A stretch of DNA of 48,761 nt from Lentisphaerae bacterium GWF2_57_35 (GTDB lineage Bacteria; Verrucomicrobiota; Kiritimatiellia; CAIQIC01; GWF2-57-35), in NCBI GenBank assembly GCA_001804865.1, contig MHBK01000072.1, positions 1-48,761 on the forward strand. The letters are read 5' to 3'. The notes under the pieces were generated by a model. The model was not told the origin of the DNA, made no database searches, and was given only the letters and a program-made list of their open reading frames with translations. Shown here piece after piece: positions 7,561 to 17,035 of this stretch (the stretch's first letter is position 1; each line of letters starts with the position of its first letter). The position numbers and the translations under genes are program-made.

Positions 7561-8850
7561 TTAGAGCAGATTCGCCGCCAGTTCCGCAATTTCCGACCGT
7601 ACCCCCTTGGACAGCATGATGTGCGCTGCCAGGCGGTAGGGACGGAAACGCTCGACCAAAGTGGATAGCCCGTTCGACATGCTGTCCACATACGGATTGT
7701 CGATCTGATAAATGTCGCCCGTCAGCACGATCTTTGTGCCCGGTCCGACCCGCGTGATGACCGTCTTGGCTTCCAGCGGGGTCAGGTTCTGGGCTTCGTC
7801 GAGGATAATGAACTGGTTGGCGATGCTTCGGCCCCGGATGTAGGTAAGCGGTTCGATGCTCACCCGGCCGTTCTCGTCGAACCCGTCCATCATGCGTTTG
7901 CCGCCGGAACGTCCGTTCGACAGCAAATCCATTGCATCGAAAATAGGCTGCATCCAGGGATTGAGCTTTTCCTCCATCGTGCCCGGCAGGTAGCCGATAT
8001 CCTTGCCCATGGCCACGGTGGGCCGGCAGACGAGCATCTTGCGGTAGGCCCGGCTATCGATCGTCTTGTGCAGTCCGGCCGCCACGGCCAGCAGCGTCTT
8101 GCCCGTGCCGGCTTTGCCGATAATGGTGACCAGCTTGATGTGATCGTTCAGCAGCGCGTCCAAGGCATAATGCTGCTCGCGGTTGCGCGGTTGGACTTGG
8201 CGGAGTTCCTCCGGAAGGCCCACCAACGGCACGAGCGCGTCGCCGTCGAATCGCGCCAGCATCGTGTGGCTGCTGTCGGCCTGGTTGCGCAGCATGACGT
8301 ATTGGTTGACCGACAATTCGCAACCCGGCAGCGGCAGTTGGCTGTTCCGCTTGAATGCCTCCAACTGGCCGGGCTCGACCTCAATTTCGGTCTGCCCGGT
8401 ATACAACTCGGAGATGTCGACGTGATCGGTCTCGTAATCCTCGGCGTCGAGGCCCAGCGCGTCGGCCTTCAGCCGCATATTGATGTCCTTGCTGACCACG
8501 ATGCACGGCGTTTGATCCGAGCGCTTCTTGATTTCGGTGGCCAGTTTCAGGATCTGGTCGTCGGCTGAGAGCCCGTTGACGTAATGATCGCGGTCGCCGG
8601 GGAACGCGATGCGAACAAGGCCCCCGCTTTCCAGCTTTACGCCATCGGCGAGTTTGCCCTGCTTGCGGAGCGCGTCCAACATGCGCGACACCTGCCGGGC
8701 ATTGCGGCCCAGTTCCGTCAGGTCCCGCTTGAAATGATCGATTTCTTCAATCACTTTCAGCGGAATGACGACGTCGTTGTCGTCGAAGTGGGAAAAGGCT
8801 TTGGGGTCGTGCAGCAGGACATTGGTATCGAGGACGTATATTTTTTTCAT
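7561..8850 (-). CDS. PIN-PhoH family ATPase (PhoH2 type)
   Basis: A 429-residue two-domain protein. The N-terminal PIN nuclease domain starts with YVLDTNVLLHDP (acidic Asp8) and has further acidic residues including EEIDHF and SADDQI. The C-terminal PhoH-type ATPase has Walker A GKAGTGKT at 245-252, a CRPTVAMGKDIGYLPG block, and Walker B with FIILDEAQN (Asp351). Family members of this architecture are RNA-unwinding and RNA-cleaving enzymes in the few cases studied; the role here is inferred from that. It is transcribed alone, convergent with the channel cassette. Confidence 0.93.
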   Translation of the reverse strand: MKKIYVLDTNVLLHDPKAFSHFDDNDVVIPLKVIEEIDHFKRDLTELGRNARQVSRMLDALRKQGKLADGVKLESGGLVRIAFPGDRDHYVNGLSADDQILKLATEIKKRSDQTPCIVVSKDINMRLKADALGLDAEDYETDHVDISELYTGQTEIEVEPGQLEAFKRNSQLPLPGCELSVNQYVMLRNQADSSHTMLARFDGDALVPLVGLPEELRQVQPRNREQHYALDALLNDHIKLVTIIGKAGTGKTLLAVAAGLHKTIDSRAYRKMLVCRPTVAMGKDIGYLPGTMEEKLNPWMQPIFDAMDLLSNGRSGGKRMMDGFDENGRVSIEPLTYIRGRSIANQFIILDEAQNLTPLEAKTVITRVGPGTKIVLTGDIYQIDNPYVDSMSNGLSTLVERFRPYRLAAHIMLSKGVRSEIAELAANLL

Positions 8851-8994
8851 AACAGCAAGTATTCAAGTCTCCAGGTCTCTGGGGAGATCTGGAATCGATA
8901 GTTATCCGTTTGCTTGAAAATCGCAAGACCGTATCGGTTAGAATCTCGTGTTCGGAAGCCCGTCTTCGGAGAAGCCGGGCCACCTTTGAGCGCC

Positions 8995-10452
8995 TTAAAC
9001 CCTCGGCAGATCCTGGTTTCCCTTGGTCGGCAATTCGCTGTGGCCCATTAGGAACAAGTCCACACAACGCGCCGCTTCGCGGCCCTCGGAGATGGCCCAG
9101 ACAATCAGCGATTGGCCGCGGTGCATGTCGCCGGCGGCGAAAACGCCCGGACGGCTGGTCATGTAGTCCGCACCCGTCTTGACGTTGCCCCGCTCGTCGA
9201 GTTCGACGCCTAGTTGGGCAATGACGTTGTCGCGTTCAGGGCCCACAAAGCCCAGGGCCAGAAGGACCAGCTCGGCGGGCCACTCGTATTCGGTGCCGGG
9301 CACTTCGCTCATTTTCAGCCGTCCATTTCCGTCCGGCGCGAACTCCACGGAGACGGTGCGCAGGGCCTGGACGCGTCCCTTGGAGCCGATGAATTCCTTC
9401 GTCGAGATGGACCAGAAGCGCTCGCAGCCTTCCGAGTGGGAGGAGCTGTGCCGCAGCTTGATGGGCCAGTAGGGCCAGGGTTGCTGGCTGGAGCGATCCT
9501 TGGTCGGCATGGGGAGCAACTCGAAATTCGTAATGGAGCGGGCGCCTTGCCGGCGGGAGGTCCCGACGCAATCGCTGCCCGTATCGCCGCCGCCGATGAC
9601 GATGACGTGTTTGCCGGCGGCGGAAATTTGCGAAGCCAGCTTTTCGCCGGACACCGTCCGGTTTTGCTGGGGCAGGAAGTCCATGGCAAAATGGATGCCG
9701 TCGAGTTCCCTGCCCGGAATGGGGAAATCTCTCGATTTGGTCGCGCCGCCGCAAAGCACGACCGCGTCGAATTCCTTCAAATCTTCCGCGGGGTAATTCG
9801 TTCCCACCGCGGTGGAGGGCTTGAAGATAATGCCTTCGGCTTCCATTAGTTGGAGGCGGCGGTCGATCACGTGTTTTTCCAGTTTGAAATCGGGGATGCC
9901 GTACCGAAGCAGGCCGCCGAGTTTCTCCGCGCGCTCGAACAACGTCACGAGATGGCCCGCCCGGTTAAGCTGCTGCGCGCAAGCCAAGCCGGAGGGGCCC
10001 GATCCGATCACGGCGACCTTCTTGCCCGTCCGGACGGTTGGCGGTTCGGGTTTGACCCAGCCGTTCTTGAAGGCGTACTCGACGATGTTCTTTTCGATCA
10101 ACTCGATGGCGACCGGCGGGTCCGTGATGCCCAGCACGCACGCTTCTTCACAGGGGGCGGGACAGAGCCGTCCGGTGAATTCGGGAAAATTGTTGGTCGA
10201 CATCAGTTCCTTGTAGGCCGCTTCCCATTGGTTCTTGTAAACCAAATCGTTCCAATCGGGGATGATGTTGCCCAGCGGACACCCCGCATGGCAGAAAGGC
10301 ACGCCGCAGTTCATGCAGCGGGCGGCCTGCCGGCGCAGGTTCTCGACCGGGAACTCGCGGTACAATTCGTTATAATCGCGAACACGCTCCGCAACGGGGC
10401 GTTCGGCGGGCGTTTCTCTCGGGTATTCCTTGAATCCTGTTGGTTTTCCCAT
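8995..10452 (-). CDS. gltD: Glutamate synthase (NADPH) small subunit
   Basis: Passes electrons from NADPH through FAD and iron-sulfur centres to the large subunit, completing conversion of glutamine plus 2-oxoglutarate to two glutamates. It has 485 residues, normal length. The N-terminal cysteine groups CMNCGVPFCHAGCP and CPAPCEEAC are the expected cluster ligands. The FAD site shows GSGPSGLACAQQL, and the NADPH site GGGDTGSDCVGTSRR. It lies 28 bases after gltB in the same direction, so the two form an operon. Confidence 0.97.
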   Translation of the reverse strand: MGKPTGFKEYPRETPAERPVAERVRDYNELYREFPVENLRRQAARCMNCGVPFCHAGCPLGNIIPDWNDLVYKNQWEAAYKELMSTNNFPEFTGRLCPAPCEEACVLGITDPPVAIELIEKNIVEYAFKNGWVKPEPPTVRTGKKVAVIGSGPSGLACAQQLNRAGHLVTLFERAEKLGGLLRYGIPDFKLEKHVIDRRLQLMEAEGIIFKPSTAVGTNYPAEDLKEFDAVVLCGGATKSRDFPIPGRELDGIHFAMDFLPQQNRTVSGEKLASQISAAGKHVIVIGGGDTGSDCVGTSRRQGARSITNFELLPMPTKDRSSQQPWPYWPIKLRHSSSHSEGCERFWSISTKEFIGSKGRVQALRTVSVEFAPDGNGRLKMSEVPGTEYEWPAELVLLALGFVGPERDNVIAQLGVELDERGNVKTGADYMTSRPGVFAAGDMHRGQSLIVWAISEGREAARCVDLFLMGHSELPTKGNQDLPRV

Positions 10453-10480
10453 GTCGTATTTCTTTCGTATAAAAAGTCGG

Positions 10481-13400
10481 CTAAACCAGGGCGGCGGCCT
10501 TGGCGTTTTCTTCCATCATTTTTTGTTGGGCGACAATGCCGAGAGCTCGCTTGTAATCGATGGGCATGATCTTGACGAATTTCTTCAGCACGTCTTCCCA
10601 TTGATCCAGGATGCGGCGCGCCACGGCGCTTTGCGTATGGGCAAAGTGCCGGGCGATCAGCTCCCGGAGTTCGACGATGTCCACCGGTTCCGTCACGGGC
10701 TCCAGCTCGACCATTTCCAGGTTGCAGCGGTTTTGCTTGAAGTCGCCGGCTTCGTCGAGCACGTAGGCCACGCCGCCGCTCATGCCGGCGGCGAAGTTCC
10801 GGCCCGTCGGGCCCAATACGGCCACGCGGCCGCCGGTCATGTACTCGCAGCCATGATCGCCCACGCCTTCGACCACGGCCCGGGCGCCGCTGTTGCGCAC
10901 GGCAAACCGTTCGCCGGCCAGGCCGCGGATGTACGCTTCGCCCGCCGTGGCCCCGTAAAGGGCCACATTGCCGATCAGAATGTTTTCCTCCGGCAAAAAC
11001 GTGGCTTCTTTCGGAGGCCGGACGATCAGCCGCGCGCCCGAGAGCCCCTTGCCGAAGTAATCGTTGGCGTCGCCTTCCACCCGTACCGTGATGCCCTTGG
11101 CGCCGAACGCACAGAAACTCTGTCCGCCGGAGCCGGTTGCGTTGATCACGATGGTGTTGTCGTCCAATCCTTCCGCGCCATAGCGCTTGGAAATATGGCT
11201 GCTCAGCATCGTGCCGAACGTGCGGTTAAGGTTGCGGATCGGCAGGTCGATGGTCACTTTTTCCCGGCGCTCCAGCGCCGGCTTGGCCTGTTCGATCAAT
11301 TGATGGTCGATGGCGTTGGCCAGCCCATGATCCTGCGGCTTGGTGTAATGAATTCCCACGTGCGCCGGCACTTCCGGCTTGTAGAGCAGTTTCGTCAGAT
11401 TCAAGCCCTTGGCCTTCCAGTGCTCGATGGCCTTGCGCTGTTCCAGCGTGTCGACCTGGCCCACCATCTCGTCGATGGTCCGGAAGCCGAGTTGAGCCAT
11501 GATCTCCCGCAATTCCTCCGCGATAAAGCGGAAGAAATTGATGACGTGTTCTGGCGTGGCCTGGAATCTCTTGCGCAGCTCGGGGTCCTGCGTCGCAATG
11601 CCGACCGGGCAGGTGTTCAAATGGCAGACCCGCATCATGATGCAGCCCATGCTGACGATCGGTCCGGAGGAAAATCCGAATTCCTCCGCGCCGAGCAGGC
11701 AGGCAATGGCCACATCGCGACCGGTCAACAGCTTGCCGTCGCATTCGACGACAATGCGGCTTCGCAGATCGTTCAGCACCAGCGTCTGGTGGGTTTCCGA
11801 CAGCCCCAACTCCCAGGGAAGACCGGCGTGCTTGATCGACGACTGCGGAGACGCCCCCGTGCCGCCGTCATACCCGCTGATGAGCACTACATCGGCCTTG
11901 CCCTTCGATACGCCCGCGGCCACCGTGCCGACGCCGACGGCCGAGACCAGCTTGACGCTGACTCGCGCCTTCGGATTGGCGTTCTTCAAGTCGTGGATCA
12001 GTTGCGCCAGGTCCTCGATCGAATAAATATCGTGATGCGGCGGCGGCGAAATCAACGTCACGTAGGGCGTCGAATAGCGCGTCTTGGCGATCCACGGATA
12101 CACCTTCGTGCCGGGGAGCTGTCCGCCTTCGCCGGGCTTGGCGCCCTGCGCCATTTTGATTTGCAGCTCGCGGGCGCTGATCAGGTAGTGGCTGGTGACG
12201 CCGAACCGGCCCGAGGCCACTTGCTTGATCGCGCTGCGCCGCCAGTTGCCGGCGGCATCCGGACGGTAGCGTTCCGGGGCCTCGCCGCCTTCGCCGGAGT
12301 TGCTCTTTCCGCCCATGCGGTTCATGGCGATGGCCAGCGTCTCGTGCGCCTCCTGGCTGATGGAGCCATACGACATGGCGCCGGTCTTGAATCGTTTGAC
12401 GATCTCCGTCCACGGTTCCACTTCCGAGAGGGGAATGGAACGGCCGGTGTCCTTGAATTCCATCAGGCCGCGCAGGGTGCACCCTTTGCGATTGTGGCCG
12501 TTGATGATGGAGGAATATTCCTTGAACGTCTTGGCGTCGTTGGTGCGCACGGCCTGTTGAAGCCGGGCGATGGCCAGAGGGTCGAGCAGGTGGACTTCGC
12601 CGTTGCGGCGCCATTGGTATTGGCCGCCCTGGTCCAGTTCGAGGCGGCCCGGCACCTGGATCGGCGGAAATGCGCGGGCATGCCGCAGGCCGGTCTCGCG
12701 GGCCAGTTCCTCCAGCCCGAGCCCTTCCACGCGGGATGCCGTGCCGGGGAAAAAATTGTCGATCAGAGCCGATTTCAAGCCGATGGCTTCGAAGATTTGC
12801 GCGCCGCGATAGCTTTGCAGCGTCGAGATGCCCATCTTCGACATGACCTTCAGCAAGCCCTTCTTGATGGCTTTGACGTAATTCTTGATCGCCTTGTCGG
12901 CGTCGGAATCGGCCAGCATTTCTTGCTTCGCCAAGTCTTCCAGGCTTTCGAAGGCCATGTATGGATTGACGGCCCCCGCGCCGTAACCGAACAACAGGCA
13001 AAAGTGATGCACCTCGCGCGGTTCTCCGCTTTCGATGACCAGGGCGCACTGCGTGCGTTGGCGGGCCCGGATCAGATGATGATGAACGCCCGCCGTAGCC
13101 AGCAACGCCGGAATGGGGGCCTGCTCGCGGCCCGCGCCGCGGTCCGAAAGAATGACGATGGTGCAGCCTTCTTCGACGGCCTTGGAAGCCGCTTTGCACA
13201 GGTTGGTCAGGCCTTCTTCGAGGCCTGGGCCGCCCTTCGAAACGTCGTAGGTCATCGGCAGCACGATCGATTTGAACCCGGGCAGGCCGAGTTCCCGCAA
13301 CTTGGCCAGTTCGGAGTTCATCAGGATCGGGCTCTTGAGCCGGATTTGCCGGGCATGTTCCGGGGTCTCTTCAAACAGATTGCGCGCCGACCCGATGTTG

Positions 13401-15058
13401 TATTGCAGGGACGTCACCAATTCCTCGCGAATGGCGTCGAGTGGAGGATTGGTCACCTGGGCGAAGAGCTGTTTGAAGTAGCTGTAAAGCAACTGGGGCC
13501 GTTCCGACAACACCGCCAGCGGCGTATCGGTGCCCATGGAGCCGATCGCCTCCTCGCCTTTCGCCGTCGGGGTCAGGACGATGCGGAGATCCTCGAGGGT
13601 GTAGCCAAACAGGTTCTGGCGCTGCAACAGCGACTGGAAATTCGTCGGGGGGCACGACGGCGCCGGAATCGCTTCGAAATCCACCAGGTTCTCGTTGAGC
13701 CAGGCGCGGTAGGGCTTGCGGCGGCAGATTTCGCTCTTGATTTCCTCGTCGTCGACAATGCGGCCCTCGTCCATGTTGACCAAGAACATGCGGCCCGGCT
13801 GAAGACGCCCCTTGCGCAGGACATTGGCCGGATCGATGGGCAGCACGCCGGTTTCCGAGGCCATGACGACCAGTCCGTCCTTGGTCACGGTGTAGCGCGA
13901 GGGCCGCAGGCCGTTCCGGTCGAGCACGGCGCCGACATAATGTCCGTCGGTGAACGGGATCGAGGCCGGGCCGTCCCACGGTTCCATCATGCAGGACTGA
14001 TATTCGTAGAAGGCCTTCTTCTCGTCGCTCATCGTCTTGTGATTCTGCCACGCCTCCGGGATCAGCATCATCATCGCCTGGGGCAGGGGACGGCCGGTGT
14101 GATAGAGCAGTTCCAGCGCGTTGTCGAGAATCGCCGAATCGCTGGCGCCGGGCGTCAGGATGGGGAACAGCTTGGCCATGTCGCTGTCGAATAGCTCCGA
14201 CTTGAACAAGCCTTCGCGGGTGTTCATCCAGTTGATGTTGCCGCGCAGGGTGTTGATTTCGCCGTTGTGGCACAAGAAGCGGAACGGCTGGGCCAGATCC
14301 CAAGTGGGGAAGGTGTTGGTGCTGTAGCGCTGATGTACGATCGCCAGGCTGCTGGCCATCAGCGGGTCGGTCAGATCCGGGAAGAACGGCTCGATCTGAT
14401 CGGCCAGCAACAGGCCCTTGTAAATCATCGTATTGCAGGAGAGGCTGGGGATGTAGAAGTATTTTTTCTCCGTCAGCTCGGAATCCCGCAGGGCCTTTTC
14501 CAGCACTTTGCGGATTACGTAGAGCTTGCGTTCAAAATGACTGGCATCCTTGATGCCTTTGCCGCGGCTCACGAACACTTGCTTGATCTCGGGTTTGACT
14601 TTGCGCGCCGTTTCGCCGAGGACCTCGTCCCTGACCGGCACATCCCGCCAGCCGATGAACTCCTGGCCTTCCTGCCGGACGACCTTTTCGAACAGGTCCA
14701 TGCAGTATTTCATCTGGGCCGGATCGCGGGGCAAAAAGACCAAGCCCGCGCCATAGGCTTGCGGTTCCGGCAGACGCAGACCCGCGTCGCCCGCCCGCGC
14801 GCGCAGAAACGCATCCGGAATTTGCAGAAGGATGCCGGCCCCATCCCCGGTTTTTTCGTCCGCGCCGCAAGCGCCGCGGTGCGCGAGGTTGACCAGAATC
14901 TGCAAGCCCTGGTGCACAATGCTATGGGATTTTTCGCCCCGGAGGCTGCAAATCAAACCGACGCCGCACGCGTCTCTTTCGTTGGCGGGGTCATAGAGGC
15001 CCCGTGGTTGCGCCATCGACCCGGTTAACGGTTGAAAATCTGTGGATTGATCACTCAT
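10481..15058 (-). CDS. gltB: Glutamate synthase large subunit
   Basis: Catalytic alpha subunit, about 1525 residues. The N-terminal class II glutaminase domain begins after a propeptide, with Cys31 in the ERDACGVGL motif as nucleophile. A central domain, an FMN-binding synthase barrel and a C-terminal glutamate-synthase beta-helix rich in Gly follow. The 3Fe-4S ligands appear as CIMMRVCHLNTCPVG at about 1135-1150. I prefer the start MSDQSTDF because it has AGGA about 6 bases upstream, while the longer frame reads into repeat DNA. gltD follows at 28 bases. Antisense frames spanning most of this gene are by-products of GC-biased codons. Confidence 0.97.
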   Translation of the reverse strand: MSDQSTDFQPLTGSMAQPRGLYDPANERDACGVGLICSLRGEKSHSIVHQGLQILVNLAHRGACGADEKTGDGAGILLQIPDAFLRARAGDAGLRLPEPQAYGAGLVFLPRDPAQMKYCMDLFEKVVRQEGQEFIGWRDVPVRDEVLGETARKVKPEIKQVFVSRGKGIKDASHFERKLYVIRKVLEKALRDSELTEKKYFYIPSLSCNTMIYKGLLLADQIEPFFPDLTDPLMASSLAIVHQRYSTNTFPTWDLAQPFRFLCHNGEINTLRGNINWMNTREGLFKSELFDSDMAKLFPILTPGASDSAILDNALELLYHTGRPLPQAMMMLIPEAWQNHKTMSDEKKAFYEYQSCMMEPWDGPASIPFTDGHYVGAVLDRNGLRPSRYTVTKDGLVVMASETGVLPIDPANVLRKGRLQPGRMFLVNMDEGRIVDDEEIKSEICRRKPYRAWLNENLVDFEAIPAPSCPPTNFQSLLQRQNLFGYTLEDLRIVLTPTAKGEEAIGSMGTDTPLAVLSERPQLLYSYFKQLFAQVTNPPLDAIREELVTSLQYNIGSARNLFEETPEHARQIRLKSPILMNSELAKLRELGLPGFKSIVLPMTYDVSKGGPGLEEGLTNLCKAASKAVEEGCTIVILSDRGAGREQAPIPALLATAGVHHHLIRARQRTQCALVIESGEPREVHHFCLLFGYGAGAVNPYMAFESLEDLAKQEMLADSDADKAIKNYVKAIKKGLLKVMSKMGISTLQSYRGAQIFEAIGLKSALIDNFFPGTASRVEGLGLEELARETGLRHARAFPPIQVPGRLELDQGGQYQWRRNGEVHLLDPLAIARLQQAVRTNDAKTFKEYSSIINGHNRKGCTLRGLMEFKDTGRSIPLSEVEPWTEIVKRFKTGAMSYGSISQEAHETLAIAMNRMGGKSNSGEGGEAPERYRPDAAGNWRRSAIKQVASGRFGVTSHYLISARELQIKMAQGAKPGEGGQLPGTKVYPWIAKTRYSTPYVTLISPPPHHDIYSIEDLAQLIHDLKNANPKARVSVKLVSAVGVGTVAAGVSKGKADVVLISGYDGGTGASPQSSIKHAGLPWELGLSETHQTLVLNDLRSRIVVECDGKLLTGRDVAIACLLGAEEFGFSSGPIVSMGCIMMRVCHLNTCPVGIATQDPELRKRFQATPEHVINFFRFIAEELREIMAQLGFRTIDEMVGQVDTLEQRKAIEHWKAKGLNLTKLLYKPEVPAHVGIHYTKPQDHGLANAIDHQLIEQAKPALERREKVTIDLPIRNLNRTFGTMLSSHISKRYGAEGLDDNTIVINATGSGGQSFCAFGAKGITVRVEGDANDYFGKGLSGARLIVRPPKEATFLPEENILIGNVALYGATAGEAYIRGLAGERFAVRNSGARAVVEGVGDHGCEYMTGGRVAVLGPTGRNFAAGMSGGVAYVLDEAGDFKQNRCNLEMVELEPVTEPVDIVELRELIARHFAHTQSAVARRILDQWEDVLKKFVKIMPIDYKRALGIVAQQKMMEENAKAAALV

Positions 15059-15107
15059 TAAATTCCTGCCCTGCTTCATGTTTGAAAAGGTTGCCGCCAC
15101 TGACTCC

Positions 15108-15163
15108 CGATCACTGATCACTGATCACTGATTACTGATTACTGATCACTGTTTACTGATCAC
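15108..15163. repeat. Tandem heptamer repeat TGATYAC, eight units
   Basis: Eight consecutive 7-base units fill the gap upstream of gltB: CGATCAC, then TGATCAC twice, TGATTAC twice, TGATCAC, TGTTTAC and TGATCAC. TGATCA is itself palindromic, so each unit can pair locally. Seven-base period places units on different helix faces, which fits replication slippage better than cooperative protein binding. It lies about 50 bases before the gltB start, between it and the end of purF. Confidence 0.85.
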
Positions 15164-15178
15164 TTCTTCCCCACCCCT

Positions 15179-16609
15179 CTAAACCTCCAAATGCCCGCCC
15201 GTTTCCATGGCCTTTTTGGAGTGGTCTTCCGTAATGTCCACTGCGTACTTGCCGTTGAAACAGCCCGTGCAGTAGTCGCCGGGATGATCGAAGGCCGACA
15301 GCATTCCTTCCAGGCTAAGATACGCCAGACTGTCGGCGCCGATGAATTCTTGGATTTCCTGAACTTCCTTGCCGGCCGCAATCAGCTCCGTGCGCGACGG
15401 GAAATCGATGCCGAAATAGCAGGGGTTTCGCGTGGGAGGGCAGGAGATGCGCATATGGATTTCCTTGGCCCCCGCCTTGCGGAGCGACTCGATGCGCCGC
15501 CGGCAGGTGGTGCCGCGGATGATCGAATCGTCCACGACGACGATCCGTTTGTCGCGGACCACGCCCGGTACGACGGCCAGCTTCATGTCCACGCTGTCGG
15601 ACCGCTGCGTCTTTTCCGGCATGATAAAGGTGCGTCCAACGTAATGATTGCGGATGAACCCATAGTCCATGGGGATGCCGCTAAACTGCGAATAGCCCAG
15701 GGCTGCCGCGCTGCCGCTGTCGGGCACCGGGATCACCAGATCCGCTTCCACAGGTTGTTCCTTGGCCAGTTGCCGGCCCAGCCGCAGGCGGGTTTCGTGC
15801 ACGCTTTGGCCAAAAACCATGCTGTCGGGGCGCGCGAAATAGACGTGTTCGAAGATGCACTGCCCCAGCGAGCCGGTCACCGGTTCGCAGAAGGTGCTGC
15901 TTCGAATGCCCTTGGCGTCCGCGATCACCAGTTCGCCCGGCAGCACGTCGCGAATGTACGTGGCTCCCACCTGGTCGAGCGCGCAGGTCTCGCTGGCAAA
16001 CACGTAGCCGTCGCCCAGCTTGCCGATCGACAGAGGACGGAAGCCGTAGCGGTCCCTCGTGGCCATCACGGAATCCTTGGTCATCAGCACAAACGAAAAT
16101 GCCCCTTCGAGTTCCGAGAGCGCTCGCTCCACCCGGCGGTTGCGCGAGCGATACATCGGATCGGCAATCAGATGCATCAAAATTTCGCTGTCCGTGCTCG
16201 TCTGGAAAATCGCGCCCGCCTCCTGATAAGACCGGCGCATGCGCCGCGCATTCGTCAAATTCCCGTTGTGCGCCAGCGCCCAAATGCCGTCCATGCACTC
16301 GAACACAATGGGTTGGACATTTTGGGCCAGCGACGAGCCGGTGGTGGAATAGCGTACATGGCCGATGCCGAGGTTGCCCGGCAATTCTTCCGGCGACTGG
16401 ATCGCAAAAACTTCGCTTAGCAAGCCCATGCCCTTGATGGAGCGAATCTTTTCTCCATCGCTGACCACAATCCCCGCGCCTTCCTGCCCGCGATGTTGAA
16501 GCGCGAACAAGCCATTGTAAATGTGCCGGGAGGCTCCCGGGACCCCAAAAATACCGAAGATGCCGCACGATTCGCGCGGCTTGTCATTCTGTTGATCCCT
16601 GTCATTCAT
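15179..16609 (-). CDS. purF: Amidophosphoribosyltransferase
   Basis: First committed step of purine synthesis: PRPP plus glutamine gives 5-phosphoribosylamine. It has 476 residues. An 14-residue propeptide ends before the catalytic Cys15 (ESCGIFGIFG), the class II glutaminase nucleophile. The PRPP-binding loop is VVVDDSIIRGTT. Cysteines in CIFEHVYFARPDS, CPPTRNPCYFG and CTGCFNGKY match the [4Fe-4S]-bearing Bacillus-type enzyme rather than the cluster-free E. coli type. It is upstream of gltB in the same direction; about 120 bases and a tandem repeat separate them. Confidence 0.96.
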   Translation of the reverse strand: MNDRDQQNDKPRESCGIFGIFGVPGASRHIYNGLFALQHRGQEGAGIVVSDGEKIRSIKGMGLLSEVFAIQSPEELPGNLGIGHVRYSTTGSSLAQNVQPIVFECMDGIWALAHNGNLTNARRMRRSYQEAGAIFQTSTDSEILMHLIADPMYRSRNRRVERALSELEGAFSFVLMTKDSVMATRDRYGFRPLSIGKLGDGYVFASETCALDQVGATYIRDVLPGELVIADAKGIRSSTFCEPVTGSLGQCIFEHVYFARPDSMVFGQSVHETRLRLGRQLAKEQPVEADLVIPVPDSGSAAALGYSQFSGIPMDYGFIRNHYVGRTFIMPEKTQRSDSVDMKLAVVPGVVRDKRIVVVDDSIIRGTTCRRRIESLRKAGAKEIHMRISCPPTRNPCYFGIDFPSRTELIAAGKEVQEIQEFIGADSLAYLSLEGMLSAFDHPGDYCTGCFNGKYAVDITEDHSKKAMETGGHLEV

Positions 16610-17035
16610 TATCAGTCGGCCCTCATTATTCTTTGCCCTTAAATAGGGATGGGCTTCTACAGCTAGAATCGTTCCAACATGGAAAGCACTATTTGTAAGC
16701 CATTGTTAATAAAAGAAATATAAAATGCAAAATATTTTAGACCCGAACAAAAGGTACAATAATGTATTGCTGCGAATTTCCTGATTTACATAATTGTACG
16801 TACTTCCAAACTGGCTGTAATGCAAGGAAGACTGGGCAGAATCCTGGCGTGGATCTCTTCGTTGCGCGAGGAATCATTCACCATAGCCCACAGATCGACA
16901 CGGGCCAAAGAACAGGCCCCACGAATTAAAGATATATAAGATTTTCCTCTTCAGTTCGTGTCCATTCGTGGTAATTCGTGGTTGAACTTCTTTGCCGGCA
17001 GCTATGTGATGGAATAAACACCATAGGAGGTTGTT
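16610..17035. other. Divergent intergenic region, purF / CBM9-hydrolase
   Basis: A 426-base gap that must hold the purF promoter (minus) and the promoter of the secreted hydrolase (plus). It is AT-rich between about 16690 and 16810. A small palindrome, GTACGTAC, occurs near 16796-16803. The right end carries the 10-base-periodic TTCGTG repeat. I cannot assign convincing -35/-10 pairs. Confidence 0.5.
16951..16983 (+). repeat. 10-base-periodic TTCGTG repeat, left copy
   Basis: TTCGTG occurs at 16955, 16965 and 16975, exactly 10 bases apart, each with a different 4-base spacer. An inverted copy with the same period (CACGAA at 19596 and 19606, CGCGAA at 19616) lies just after the downstream gene. 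Aligning the 31-base cores of the two gives about 25 identities. Confidence 0.8.

Noticed and set aside
10430..14194. A very long plus-strand open frame (over 1200 codons)
   Set aside because: It lies antisense within gltB and its composition (Asp/His/Gln/Arg-rich, repetitive) is that of a GC-driven shadow frame; gltB on the other strand has all catalytic motifs.
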